Shown here one piece after another: positions 22,547-31,414 of a DNA stretch of 34,906 nt; the first letter of the stretch is position 1, and every line of letters starts with the position of its first letter. A program made the position numbers and the translations under genes. The stretch comes from Gracilibacillus suaedae (lineage in GTDB: Bacteria; Bacillota; Bacilli; Bacillales; Amphibacillaceae), in contig NZ_JAGFVL010000043.1 of the NCBI RefSeq assembly GCF_017599345.1, positions 1-34,906 on the forward strand. The letters run 5' to 3'. Under the pieces are notes generated by a model. The model was not told the DNA's origin, searched no databases, and was given only the letters and a program-made list of their open reading frames with translations.

Positions 22547-24607
22547 TTACGATTCTTCTTTTGTATAATGCTTGATTTTATTTTGTAGATTAGAATATGA
22601 GTTAGATTTTATGATCGCATTGATTTGATCAGGATTTTGAGCAATAGCTGTTAATTGTAAAAGCGCTTTCAAATGTTGTTCGCGATCAACCGCAGATAAT
22701 AAAACGACAACAAACGCTTTTTTATCAGTGGTGAAAAATACCCCCTCTTCCACCACAAGTACACTCATCCCAACTTTATTCGCACCATTCTTAGGATCTG
22801 TATGGGGTATAACTGTCTTTTCCCCGATAAATAAATATTCACTTTCAAAATTGTAGTTGGTAATAATCGCATCAATATAACGAGGTTCAATTATTTTATC
22901 TTTTATCAATGGTCTGCTAGCTAATTGTAATGCCAATTTCCAATCTTCTATGGACTTTACGAATTGCACTCGATCCTCCGTAATGAAATCTGTTAAATCC
23001 ATTTTTTCTTTGTTCCATTCTACATTTGGTTTTGCTTGATTATCGATCAAAAATCTATTTAATTCTTCTCTTAATTTATTTTCATCAGTTATTTGAGTAT
23101 TGTTTTTGATAATATGGATCATTTTATCCATATCATATTGCTGTATGGTATAGCCATGTAAATCTGATAAAACGACATTTTTTAATTTTTGTAATTCAGT
23201 TTTAGAAGGAAATTTATTAAGGACATACTGCTGCTTTTCTGTAACTAATGGCGTATTGGTAAATACGATTTGAAACTCATCGTCGCATTGATTAAATTCT
23301 CGTATCGACATAGAACCTAAAAAAATAAAATCAGGAAACAATTTTTCAAGAGAATACATCAACATTCTTGAAATCGAAATACCATGAGGACAGACAACGA
23401 TGGCCTTTGTCTTCTTTGTTATGGTATCCCCTTGTTTAGACAGCCATCCCCCAATCATGATACTAAAGTAAATAATCTCATTTTCCGGAACTTGCTGATC
23501 AAATAGTTTCACGAAAGGGGTAATGGATTGCTTTACAATATAATGTAACTCTTTAAATTCCATACTGATGGAGGTATCAATCTTATTTAACTCCGTTAGT
23601 TGGTATTTAATCCGATAATAAGCAGGAATGGCATGTAATAATAATTTGCTAATCAGTTGTTCCTTATCCCGAAAAACGACGCATGCTTTGCGTTCAAATT
23701 GATTTAAGAACATCTCCATAGCTTCTCTTATTTGTGGTTGGACATCTTCATTGATATATTTTGAAGAATGTAGATTAGTTGATAATAGATGTAGAGCAAT
23801 ATATAACCTCTCATCCTTGGAAATATCACCAACCTCTGACAAAAGCTTTTCTGTAGCTAGATATTCTTTCGTATCGGCTATTTCCTCGTACCTCAATCGG
23901 AAATGCTCGATAAAGTAACCTAATTGAATTCTTCGCAAAATAAAGAGGAAAATATAAGGCATTACTTCGATTCTTTCATCAGTAAATTTCAAATGCAATC
24001 GATTTTCTAAGTTAAATATTTCTTCCTGAAATTTCTTTATCGCCTTTTCATCGATTTGACCATATTTTCTTAATATTTCTTTACCATTATCCATTTCTAA
24101 AATATCTCTTATAACAGTGATTAATGTCTTTCGAATTGAATATTCATCGCCATCAATGCTATACCCCCTTTTTCTTGAATAAACCATTTTTAAGCGTTGG
24201 GATTGCAAGAGACTTCTAATCTGTTTCATATCATTCAAAATAGTATTTTTGCTTACTTTTAGCGAAATGGAAAAATGCACTAAAGATAATTCATTAGTCG
24301 ATGTTAAAACGATCAATAAAATAATCAACATTCTTTGATCTTCAGTGAAAACTTCCTTCTCTAAGTCACTCGATTTCTTCTCGATTTGTGTATTTACAAA
24401 AAGCTCGTTAGGAATCATAAAAACACCATGCCGATTTCTTTTTATAGAAGAAAGCCCTTTCATTTCTAAGTACCCATTAATCTTTTGTAATGAATACGTC
24501 AGTTGTCTCTTGCTTATTCCCTGTTCCTCAACTAGTTCGTTACTCGTAATAAAAGGATTACTCAACAACGTTTTCAAAACAAAACTACTTCGATTATCTA
24601 GTTGCAT
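22547..24607 (-). CDS. MtlR/BglG-type transcriptional activator with PTS domains
   Basis: 686 residues. Two N-terminal helix-turn-helix regions (about 15-40 and 110-135, VSKNTILNDMKQIR) are followed by two PRD modules (about 190-400), a IIB-like domain with VVCPHGISISRML (active-type cysteine) and a C-terminal IIA-like domain with GEKTVIPHTDP. This is the layout of MtlR/GatR-type activators, whose activity is set by phosphorylation through HPr and by the IIB of the cognate PTS. First gene of the galactitol-type operon, so it is probably autoregulated. ATG start with AAGGAGAG. Confidence 0.92.
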   Translation of the reverse strand: MQLDNRSSFVLKTLLSNPFITSNELVEEQGISKRQLTYSLQKINGYLEMKGLSSIKRNRHGVFMIPNELFVNTQIEKKSSDLEKEVFTEDQRMLIILLIVLTSTNELSLVHFSISLKVSKNTILNDMKQIRSLLQSQRLKMVYSRKRGYSIDGDEYSIRKTLITVIRDILEMDNGKEILRKYGQIDEKAIKKFQEEIFNLENRLHLKFTDERIEVMPYIFLFILRRIQLGYFIEHFRLRYEEIADTKEYLATEKLLSEVGDISKDERLYIALHLLSTNLHSSKYINEDVQPQIREAMEMFLNQFERKACVVFRDKEQLISKLLLHAIPAYYRIKYQLTELNKIDTSISMEFKELHYIVKQSITPFVKLFDQQVPENEIIYFSIMIGGWLSKQGDTITKKTKAIVVCPHGISISRMLMYSLEKLFPDFIFLGSMSIREFNQCDDEFQIVFTNTPLVTEKQQYVLNKFPSKTELQKLKNVVLSDLHGYTIQQYDMDKMIHIIKNNTQITDENKLREELNRFLIDNQAKPNVEWNKEKMDLTDFITEDRVQFVKSIEDWKLALQLASRPLIKDKIIEPRYIDAIITNYNFESEYLFIGEKTVIPHTDPKNGANKVGMSVLVVEEGVFFTTDKKAFVVVLLSAVDREQHLKALLQLTAIAQNPDQINAIIKSNSYSNLQNKIKHYTKEES

Positions 24608-24628
24608 AGTAACTCTCCTTTGCTTATT

Positions 24629-24670
24629 AATAATGTATCATAACTTTTGTTCGTATGGAATACAAATTAA
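24629..24670 (-). promoter_or_regulatory. Possible promoter of the galactitol-type operon
   Basis: On the minus strand TTGTAT and TATGAT are spaced by 17 bases in this interval, shortly before the activator's ribosome site. A second candidate, TATAAT near 24688, has a poor -35. An activator-dependent promoter is expected to be weak, so neither is firm. Confidence 0.35.
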
Positions 24671-24791
24671 TCCCAAGTTTTTGTATTATATTTGTACAAC
24701 ATTGTGATTATGAATAATCAAAAATGATTTTATGATAATGGCGATAATAGGACTACAATTCATATTTATGTTGCATTATTTCAAAAATGTG

Positions 24792-24820
24792 TTGACTTAT
24801 ATAGTTGGATGCTTTATATT
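24792..24820 (+). promoter_or_regulatory. Promoter of ppsA
   Basis: TTGACT (24792-24797) and TATATT (24815-24820) are 17 bases apart. Just downstream, GTTCT and AGAAC (24831-24845) form a small inverted repeat around five bases over the expected start of transcription; it may be an operator. Confidence 0.7.
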
Positions 24821-24866
24821 CTTTACAAACGTTCTGTTTAAGAACATATGAAATAGGAGGGGTCTA

Positions 24867-27209
24867 ATGCACGCAATTAATTTTGTTAAATGGTTTGAGG
24901 ACATTACGAAATCAGATATTGCAGTTGTTGGTGGAAAAGGAGCTAATCTCGGGGAACTAACCGCAAATGAGGTACAAGTACCACCTGGATTTTGTGTTAC
25001 TGCAAGTACTTATTCTTATTTCATGGAAACAAATAATTTAAACGAGCGCTTAAAACAAATTATCCATGCAACAGATATGGAAAATACAACACAATTACAG
25101 GAAAACAGCCAGAAAATAAGAGACCTTATCTCACAAACGGAAATAAATGAAGAAATCAGTAAAGCAATCGTCGATGCCTATCAACAATTAGGGGAACGTG
25201 TTTCCGTTCAACGACCTTATGTTGCTATAAGAAGTTCTGCAACTGCTGAAGATTTACCAGAAGCCTCATTCGCAGGTCAACAAGATACGTATCTCGAAAT
25301 TAGTGGAAAAGAAAGCGTTTTAGACAAAATTAAGCAATGCTGGGCATCACTTTGGACTGCTCGTGCTATTTACTATCGTGAAGTCAATCATTTTGACCAT
25401 TTTGATGTGTCCTTATCAGCCGTCGTCCAAAAAATGGTGAACAGCGAGAAATCTGGTGTACTCTTTACCACTAATCCAATCAACTCAAACCACGATGAAA
25501 TCATGATCAATGCGAGTTGGGGCCTGGGCGAGGCTGTTGTTTCAGGTCTTGTGACACCAGATGAATATATTGTTGATAAACAAACTGCAACTGTTAAAGA
25601 ATCCACGATTGCAAATAAAAACTGGATAGTAACAAAAAGAGAGAATGGGATAGGAACAATGGAAGCTTCTATAAAGGACGTGCTTGGTGAAGAATATGTT
25701 ACTAACACTTGTCTTACTGTTGAAGAATTACAAGAGCTATCAAAGCAAGCTATCCTGATTGAACTTCTCTATCATGCACCGCAAGACATTGAATGGGCGC
25801 TTGATGCGGATACAAAAGAATTATATATTCTTCAATCTCGCCCCATTACAACTTTAAAGGAGGGAACACAACATATGGAAGTGAATTCAACGTCCAAACG
25901 TCATGCTTTAGTTCATGGTCTAGCAGCTGCACCTGGTGTAGAGATTGGTAACGTTAAAATTATTAAAAACATTGATGAGATGCACTTAATTGAAGAAGGT
26001 GATGTACTAGTTACTGTGATGACAAACCCAGACATGATGCTCGCATTGAAGAAAGCTTCTGCAGTTATTACGGATGAAGGTGGACGGACTTGCCATGCAG
26101 CGATTGTGTCTCGTGAGCTTGCCATCCCATGTATTGTAGGTTCTGGAAATGCAACCAAGCAATTGGAAACAGGTATGGAAGTTACAGTAGACGCAACAAG
26201 TGGTGTAGTTTATGAAGGTGCTATTTCATCCATGATAGAGAAAAAAGAAGACTCGGATCAAACGGTTGCAACTGCAGAATTTTTGCAACAATTAGCACCC
26301 ATCACAGGCACGAAAATTTATATGAATTTAGGTGATCCAGACAGTATTAACCGCTTTAAACATTTAGCATTCGATGGTATTGGATTGATGAGGTCAGAAT
26401 TTATCTTTTCCAATATGATCGGTACACACCCCATTCACCTTATTCAAACAGGTCAAGAAGAAGTCTTTATTGAACAATTGGCAAATGGCATTTCCCAAGT
26501 AGCACAACAACTGTATCCAAAACCTATGATCGTACGCTTAAGTGATTTCCGCTCAAATGAGTTTAGGGGATTAGAAGGTGGCGAGGAAGTAGAACCAGTG
26601 GAAGCAAATCCAATGATTGGTTGGAGAGGGGTTTCGCGTTATATATCCCCAGAATATGAAGAAGGATTTCGTTTGGAATGTCGCGCAATGAAACGAGTAC
26701 GAGATGAATACGGATTGACAAATGTCTGGGCTATGCTCCCATTTGTTCGTACAACCTGGGAACTTGAGAAAGTGAAGATGATTATGAAAAGTGAAGGGTT
26801 AGAACAAAATAACCAATTTAAACTATATATTATGGCAGAAGTACCATCTGTAGTACTCGCGGTGGAGGAATTTGCACCATTAGTTGACGGATTTAGCATC
26901 GGTAGCAATGATCTTACACAACTGGTCATGGGATCTGATCGAGATTCTGGTGTTTTAAATAGTATGGGCTATTTTGATGAGAGGAGTACTCCTGTTAAGA
27001 ACGCCATTAAAACGTTGATAGATGGTGCACATAAATATGGCAAGCCTGTTTCCATTTGTGGACAAGGACCATCTCTATATCCTGAGTTCACTGAGTTTTT
27101 AATCGAGGCTGGAATTGATAGTATAAGTGTTAACCCAGATACCGTTACCTATACTAGAAGATTAGTAGCTTCTGTAGAACAGCGTCTACTTTTAAAAAAA
27201 CTACAATAA
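24867..27209 (+). CDS. ppsA: Phosphoenolpyruvate synthase
   Basis: 780 residues, close to the E. coli PpsA length. It makes PEP, AMP and phosphate from pyruvate and ATP. The N-terminal ATP-binding domain has GGKGANLGEL and RSSATAEDLPEASFAGQQ; the central phosphohistidine domain has GGRTCHAAIVSRELAIP with His410; the C-terminal PEP/pyruvate domain has GSNDLTQLVMGSDRDSG and CGQGPSLYPEF. ATG start after AGGAGGGG. It is divergent from a PTS operon that consumes PEP, which suggests a supply role during growth on pyruvate-like products. No terminator with a T tract is seen; the hairpin at 27235-27309 follows. Confidence 0.95.
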   Translation: MHAINFVKWFEDITKSDIAVVGGKGANLGELTANEVQVPPGFCVTASTYSYFMETNNLNERLKQIIHATDMENTTQLQENSQKIRDLISQTEINEEISKAIVDAYQQLGERVSVQRPYVAIRSSATAEDLPEASFAGQQDTYLEISGKESVLDKIKQCWASLWTARAIYYREVNHFDHFDVSLSAVVQKMVNSEKSGVLFTTNPINSNHDEIMINASWGLGEAVVSGLVTPDEYIVDKQTATVKESTIANKNWIVTKRENGIGTMEASIKDVLGEEYVTNTCLTVEELQELSKQAILIELLYHAPQDIEWALDADTKELYILQSRPITTLKEGTQHMEVNSTSKRHALVHGLAAAPGVEIGNVKIIKNIDEMHLIEEGDVLVTVMTNPDMMLALKKASAVITDEGGRTCHAAIVSRELAIPCIVGSGNATKQLETGMEVTVDATSGVVYEGAISSMIEKKEDSDQTVATAEFLQQLAPITGTKIYMNLGDPDSINRFKHLAFDGIGLMRSEFIFSNMIGTHPIHLIQTGQEEVFIEQLANGISQVAQQLYPKPMIVRLSDFRSNEFRGLEGGEEVEPVEANPMIGWRGVSRYISPEYEEGFRLECRAMKRVRDEYGLTNVWAMLPFVRTTWELEKVKMIMKSEGLEQNNQFKLYIMAEVPSVVLAVEEFAPLVDGFSIGSNDLTQLVMGSDRDSGVLNSMGYFDERSTPVKNAIKTLIDGAHKYGKPVSICGQGPSLYPEFTEFLIEAGIDSISVNPDTVTYTRRLVASVEQRLLLKKLQ

Positions 27210-27234
27210 TATAGATGATTAACTTATAATTAAA

Positions 27235-27309
27235 TGATTGACACCTGCACTGGCACTGATCAAAGCTTGTATATTGTTTTATCGGCAAGTCTAGCAGGTG
27301 TCACAATCA
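27235..27309. repeat. Inverted repeat after ppsA
   Basis: TGATTGACACCTGC and GCAGGTGTCACAATCA pair over about 13 bases with a small bulge, around a 45-base loop. No T tract follows. It could end or protect the ppsA transcript, or mark the edge of the decayed segment to its right. Confidence 0.6.
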
Positions 27310-27415
27310 ATTGGTCAGGATAAATTTATTTATAACAAAATGTTCAGCCATCTCTACATACCGCTATCTGTAGAAGCAACAGAAATGGCGTTAGGACAGG
27401 CATTCCGACATCCTT

Positions 27416-27771
27416 CTATACGTTAACAGGCACAGTAAATGTAATAGTAGTTCCAACTCCAGGTGTACTAATAACACGCAGGCCCTTCCCATACGCTCGC
27501 ATTAAGCGTTGCTCGGTATTTACTAGTCCGATGCCTCTTTTTCGGTCGGGTTGAATCTTGAAGATTTGATTCATCTTCTCATCGTCCATACCGACTCCGT
27601 CATCAATCACAGAAATTTCTACAAAACCACCTTTCTTAAGAATTTGTATTGTTATTAAGCCTCCCTTGGATCGCTTTAATACACCGTGATTTACAGCATT
27701 TTCAACCAATGTTTGAATCGATAATGGGATACAGCGATATATCCAAAGAACAGAAGTATATAAAGTGAACT
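27416..27771 (-). pseudogene. Fragment of a LytS/YesM-type sensor histidine kinase
   Basis: Only the C-terminal ATPase domain remains, about 110 codons. Visible motifs are IPLSIQTLVENAVNHGV (N box), VIDDGVGMDD (G1 box) and RGIGLVNTEQRLMRAYG (G2 box). This is typical of the LytS family, which is normally over 500 residues with a membrane sensor. The sequence starts mid-domain directly after the stop codon of the neighbouring hydrolase fragment, as expected from a deletion junction. No partner response regulator is present in the window. Confidence 0.8.
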
Positions 27772-28299
27772 TTATAATTGCGCTTCAATAAATTGGATAA
27801 TCCCTTTTTCTACCTCGCCTCTTATATCACGATAATTATGAATTTCATGTAACCTGAGTAAAGCTTCGTTTGTACTTGATGTCCAGTTTCTGCTAACCAA
27901 TTTGACGCGGCATATACCCCTTCACCATAGAGACCAACAGGATCTTGATCACCAGCAATATTATAGATTTGCGCACCTATTGGGATTTTTTTCGCCCATT
28001 TTTTTCCTACGATCTGTTGCATCAAAGTAATACAAGGAACGAATATTTGGAGGAGAAGTAAAATTATTAAATGGATCCTCTGCATGATCTTTCACTACAT
28101 CAGCATCTCCGCTAATCCAATCATTTGGAGTAGCTGGATTTTCTATGCGCTCCGGCATCCATACTAATAATGATTCAAGATAACTAGCTTCAACCTTTTT
28201 ACCATCTCCTTGATCGATACGTGTTCTTAATTCATTATAAATCTTATCAGCTTCAGGGAAATTACCGGATGTTCCACAAAAAAATAAGCCCTGAGATAC
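27772..28299 (-). pseudogene. Fragment of an alpha/beta hydrolase (lysophospholipase-like), frameshifted
   Basis: Three reading frames together give the C-terminal half of a serine hydrolase: GLFFCGTSGNFPEADKIYNE, then WMPERIENPATPNDWISGDADVV and EDPFNNFTSPPNIRSLYYF, then a shift, IYNIAGDQDPVGLYGEGVY (acid residue loop), a second shift near 27845, and HEIHNYRDIRGEVEKGI with the catalytic His. The N-terminus with the nucleophile Ser is missing; a stop codon lies just upstream. At least two frameshifts and a truncation show it is dead. Confidence 0.8.
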
Positions 28300-28471
28300 C
28301 TATCTATATTCCTAAAAAGGAAAAATAGCAGATCAGATATCCATACAAATCCCTAGAAGTCTCGTTTTTGGATTTAACTACACTTTTCCAATTAGACGCT
28401 TTAACTTCTTATTTTGAATATCTATTATTTATATTAATGGAAGAACTAGAAATGAATAATCGGAGGCTTAT
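28300..28471. other. Intergenic stretch without visible features
   Basis: AT-rich DNA between the hydrolase fragment and the tiny frames that follow. I see no gene, hairpin or motif that I can support here. Confidence 0.5.
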
Positions 28472-28552
28472 ATGGCAGTTAATATTGTTTTAGGGATCGT
28501 TAATTTTATGGCTTTTATTTTCATGCTTATTTGTGAAGAATTAACTCCATGA
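28472..28552 (+). CDS. Possible 26-residue membrane peptide
   Basis: ATG to TGA with CGGAGG 6 bases before the start. The product (MAVNIVLGIVNFMAFIFMLI, then six residues ending in TP) is almost wholly a membrane helix. Its stop overlaps the start of the next tiny frame as ATGA. Small size and decayed surroundings make it a weak call; it could be a gene remnant. Confidence 0.35.
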   Translation: MAVNIVLGIVNFMAFIFMLICEELTP

Positions 28553-28647
28553 TAAAAGGACTAACCTTATGGGCTATTTCAGCTTCTCTTTCTTTTATGA
28601 GCTTCTTTCGAGTTGGAAGCTCCAACAGATTAAACCATAAATATTAA
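28549..28647 (+). CDS. Possible 32-residue peptide overlapping the previous frame
   Basis: ATG overlaps the upstream TGA, which would allow coupled translation. The product begins MIKGLTLWAISASLSFMSFF and ends in a basic tail. No family is recognised. The pair may be remnants of one membrane protein split by a stop. Confidence 0.25.
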   Translation: MIKGLTLWAISASLSFMSFFRVGSSNRLNHKY

Positions 28648-28653
28648 TCTCGG

Positions 28654-28765
28654 CTTCACTGGAATTGATCTTTGCTTGACGGGAATTAAGTTAATTCTCG
28701 TCAAGTCGGCAATATTTCCCGTTTACAGGGAGTTGATTCCCGTGAAGATGACCAATTCCGCTTAA
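28654..28765. repeat. Cluster of inverted CTTSACGGGAATT motifs
   Basis: At least five variants of CTTSACGGGAATT occur in about 110 bases in both orientations. The best hairpin pairs CTTGACGGGAATTAA (28675-28689) with TTAATTCTCGTCAAG (28691-28705). An outer pair is CTTCACTGGAATTGATC (28654-28670) with GAGTTGATTCCCGTGAAG (28730-28747). It lies just beyond the ROK kinase stop and may also end that operon. Confidence 0.75.
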
Positions 28766-28778
28766 TAAGTTTCGAAAA

Positions 28779-29639
28779 CTAATTCATTTCATCTAATTGT
28801 TTCATAGCAAAATAAGCAGCGCCTATTGCTCCTGCTTTATTTTTCAATTGTGCCAGTTGTATCTTTGTTTGGGATGCTGATTTTTCGTTGACGTTTTTGT
28901 TGATGTTGCTTATGAATGTTTCCATAGATTCTGAGACTCCGCCACTTATAATAACATATTCTGGATTTAATAAATTCACCATATTTACAATTTGCACTGT
29001 CAATAAATCGATAAATTGATTAATAACAGTAAAACCGGGTTCTTTTCTCTCAAAATAGTGCTGAAACACTTCATAAGGATCACCGTACTCACCCAAAGCT
29101 GTACCAGATAACTGGTTTTCCAGAGCACCGAAACCATCTATATTCCGACTATCAGACAATGACGAAATATTAAATCCGATCTCACCGGCGAAGCCTTTTG
29201 CACCTGTTACAAGATGACCATTTAAGATAATCCCACACCCTAAACCTGTTCCAATCGCGATAAACAGAATATGATCACTTTTCTTATTAAGAGCAGTACT
29301 TTCTCCTAAAGCCGCAAAATTCACATCATTGTCCACCCAAATAGGGAAATTGAATGCCCTCGATAAAATTTCTTTTAAAGGTACACTTGTCCATTTCAAG
29401 GAATACGCATCCAAGACCACACCGTTTTCACGATCTACAATACTTGGTACACCGACTCCCATTCCAGCAATTTCATGTAAAGAGACAGGAGGATGATCAA
29501 TAAAAGTACGTATCCATCTGATCAGGTCCTCTATTTCAGGGTATGTATTTACTTTTTCTTCAAAATCGATCTTGCCATACGGATCCAACATGATTCCATA
29601 TATTTTTGTACCACCTATATTCAAACCAATTGTATACAT
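28779..29639 (-). CDS. ROK-family sugar kinase, without the zinc-binding motif
   Basis: 286 residues. N-terminal phosphate loop LNIGGTKIYG (the usual Asp is Asn), central WVDNDVNFAALGE with the catalytic Asp, and GTGLGCGIILNG. The zinc site of typical ROK kinases (GEIGH followed by CxCGxxGC) is absent: here it reads GEIGF and then GFGALENQLSG. ROK kinases phosphorylate glucose, mannose, fructose or amino sugars. Last gene of the ABC importer operon, so it probably phosphorylates the imported or released monosaccharide. Activity is likely but the missing motif leaves some doubt. Confidence 0.82.
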   Translation of the reverse strand: MYTIGLNIGGTKIYGIMLDPYGKIDFEEKVNTYPEIEDLIRWIRTFIDHPPVSLHEIAGMGVGVPSIVDRENGVVLDAYSLKWTSVPLKEILSRAFNFPIWVDNDVNFAALGESTALNKKSDHILFIAIGTGLGCGIILNGHLVTGAKGFAGEIGFNISSLSDSRNIDGFGALENQLSGTALGEYGDPYEVFQHYFERKEPGFTVINQFIDLLTVQIVNMVNLLNPEYVIISGGVSESMETFISNINKNVNEKSASQTKIQLAQLKNKAGAIGAAYFAMKQLDEMN

Positions 29640-29673
29640 AATAAATCGACCTACTCATTTTTTATTCTATTAC

Positions 29674-31383
29674 TTAAAGATTTTCAATCACAAATGTTTG
29701 ATCTACCGGTGAAAGAAGATTTACTTTGACCACTTTAATTTGACTATTACATTCAATTTTAGCTAAATGTGCCTGCCAATGTTCGTGGGCTCCGCAACCT
29801 ATTTGCATTTTGTCCTTACCTTGTGAAATCTCAAGAATACCGTCTTTCCAAAAATAATGTTGCTCATCGATACTTTCGATTTCATCACCATTCAAATTTG
29901 CATCAGCACTAAAAATAAATTCTACTTGATAAAAAACATCTTTTAATTGATCGGTACAAAGTTGTAATTCCCACTTATTATCATACTGTTTTACATTCAC
30001 TTCCACATGATGTTTTTGATTATGAGTAACGTTCCTATATTGATGAGGCAATAAATACCATACACTTGTTCCTCCGTGATCAGGTACATGTGTACTTGGT
30101 AATGGTCCAGTATATCCTTTTTCTAACTCTTGCTTTAAGAAGTAAAAGTTATCTCTTTTTTCGAGAGAGTTAAACTCAATAACACCTGGTGAAAAACTGG
30201 AGGAAATTTTCACACCCAATAGTTTGGCATCGCCGTTATGTAAAGAAAAGAAAGAAGCATTCTTACCCATAACGGTGGCACTCACCTCATGATTGCGATA
30301 TCTGACAATAGGTGCACCAAAAGATGTATGCATACTGCTGTGTTCAATTTTAGAGTGGTGTCCGACGTTCTCCATCTTTTCCAAATTGAGCTGTAATGGA
30401 TATTTTTCATTAATGAATTTTTCATATGTGGTTGGTAATGGTTGCGGTTTTATATTGCTATGTTGAATTTCCGGGTACAATAAATAACCGAGCATCACAT
30501 GGTTGTTAACTGGTCCAAGATTTTGCATGCTTTCCAGTGAAAAATCAGCCATCGCCATATATAAGCCATTATCATCTTTAACCGCCATTAATCGAAAAAT
30601 TAAATGGTAAGGCGATAAATCATATGTATTCGCTAAATCTTGTCGTCCAGAATAATCCGTTACAATCTCCCCATTTGGATGAACAAGATATAGCATCATA
30701 TCTAAGTTTTTCCGGACACACTCCAAAATATATGGTTTGTCCAATAGATTCGCAGTATGATATAAACAAATATTACTGACCGTGTTATAGATTCCGTTAC
30801 TTCTTTCTGTCCACTCGCCATCTTCTGTAATATCAATACCTTCCCGTAACCATAATTCCGCTCTTTGTCTCAAAGCATCTTCTTTAAAAATGGTATATAG
30901 ATGTGCTAATGCAGATGTTAATACCCATCTATGATTTGGCGTATGACAACCACCTGTTAACATAGCCGGAATCGTTCGTTTTAAAAACAACTCCACTTTG
31001 TCTAACATCGCTTTTTCTTGTTTCAATTTAAGAAGCTTATAAACTTGACTTAAACCTGTTACTAAAAACGCAGTATCAGGCGGTGAATGATAGTTCGTCC
31101 ATCCAGGTGATATTGTTCCATCTTCATGCTGTTGGTCAAGCATATAATCTAAAGCGCAATGAATTTTATCTTCGAGTTCCCCATTTTCAAAATACTTTGA
31201 GCGACTGTCCAGATACGAACAGATCCAAGTCGCAATCACACTCCCCGTTCCAGTATGAGTAGGACTTGGTATGCCTGTTTTTTGATCAATCACACCGCCA
31301 AAATACCTGCTCTTTTTATCGAAAATTTGCTGATTCCAGAAGTAGTTAGTTGTTTTATCATTTAAATGTATAATTTGTTCCAA
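29674..31383 (-). CDS. Uncharacterised probable glycan-active protein, alpha-barrel type
   Basis: 569 residues, no signal peptide, so cytoplasmic. The N-terminal two thirds reads as helical hairpins rich in aromatic and His residues, as in (alpha/alpha) barrels of glycosidases and polysaccharide lyases: FGGVIDQKTGIPSPTHTGTG, SPGWTNYHSPPDTAFL, CHTPNHRWVLTSALAHL, TERSNGIYNTVSNI and YDLSPYHLIFRL. The last third looks like a beta domain (HVPDHGGTSVWYLLPHQYR). TTG start with GGAGG upstream. I do not recognise the family with certainty. Between an ABC sugar importer and a ROK kinase, cleavage of an imported oligosaccharide is the natural inference. Confidence 0.6.
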   Translation of the reverse strand: MEQIIHLNDKTTNYFWNQQIFDKKSRYFGGVIDQKTGIPSPTHTGTGSVIATWICSYLDSRSKYFENGELEDKIHCALDYMLDQQHEDGTISPGWTNYHSPPDTAFLVTGLSQVYKLLKLKQEKAMLDKVELFLKRTIPAMLTGGCHTPNHRWVLTSALAHLYTIFKEDALRQRAELWLREGIDITEDGEWTERSNGIYNTVSNICLYHTANLLDKPYILECVRKNLDMMLYLVHPNGEIVTDYSGRQDLANTYDLSPYHLIFRLMAVKDDNGLYMAMADFSLESMQNLGPVNNHVMLGYLLYPEIQHSNIKPQPLPTTYEKFINEKYPLQLNLEKMENVGHHSKIEHSSMHTSFGAPIVRYRNHEVSATVMGKNASFFSLHNGDAKLLGVKISSSFSPGVIEFNSLEKRDNFYFLKQELEKGYTGPLPSTHVPDHGGTSVWYLLPHQYRNVTHNQKHHVEVNVKQYDNKWELQLCTDQLKDVFYQVEFIFSADANLNGDEIESIDEQHYFWKDGILEISQGKDKMQIGCGAHEHWQAHLAKIECNSQIKVVKVNLLSPVDQTFVIENL

Positions 31384-31414
31384 CTTATTTCCGCCTCCTT
31401 TTTTTTTGACTATA

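Noticed and set aside
27340-27426. 28-codon plus-strand frame starting MFSHLYIPLSVEATEM
   Set aside because: No ribosome site, overlaps the end of the kinase fragment, no recognised family.
27961-28158. 65-codon minus-strand frame as a separate gene
   Set aside because: It is one frame of the frameshifted alpha/beta hydrolase fragment, continuous with neighbouring frames of the same protein.
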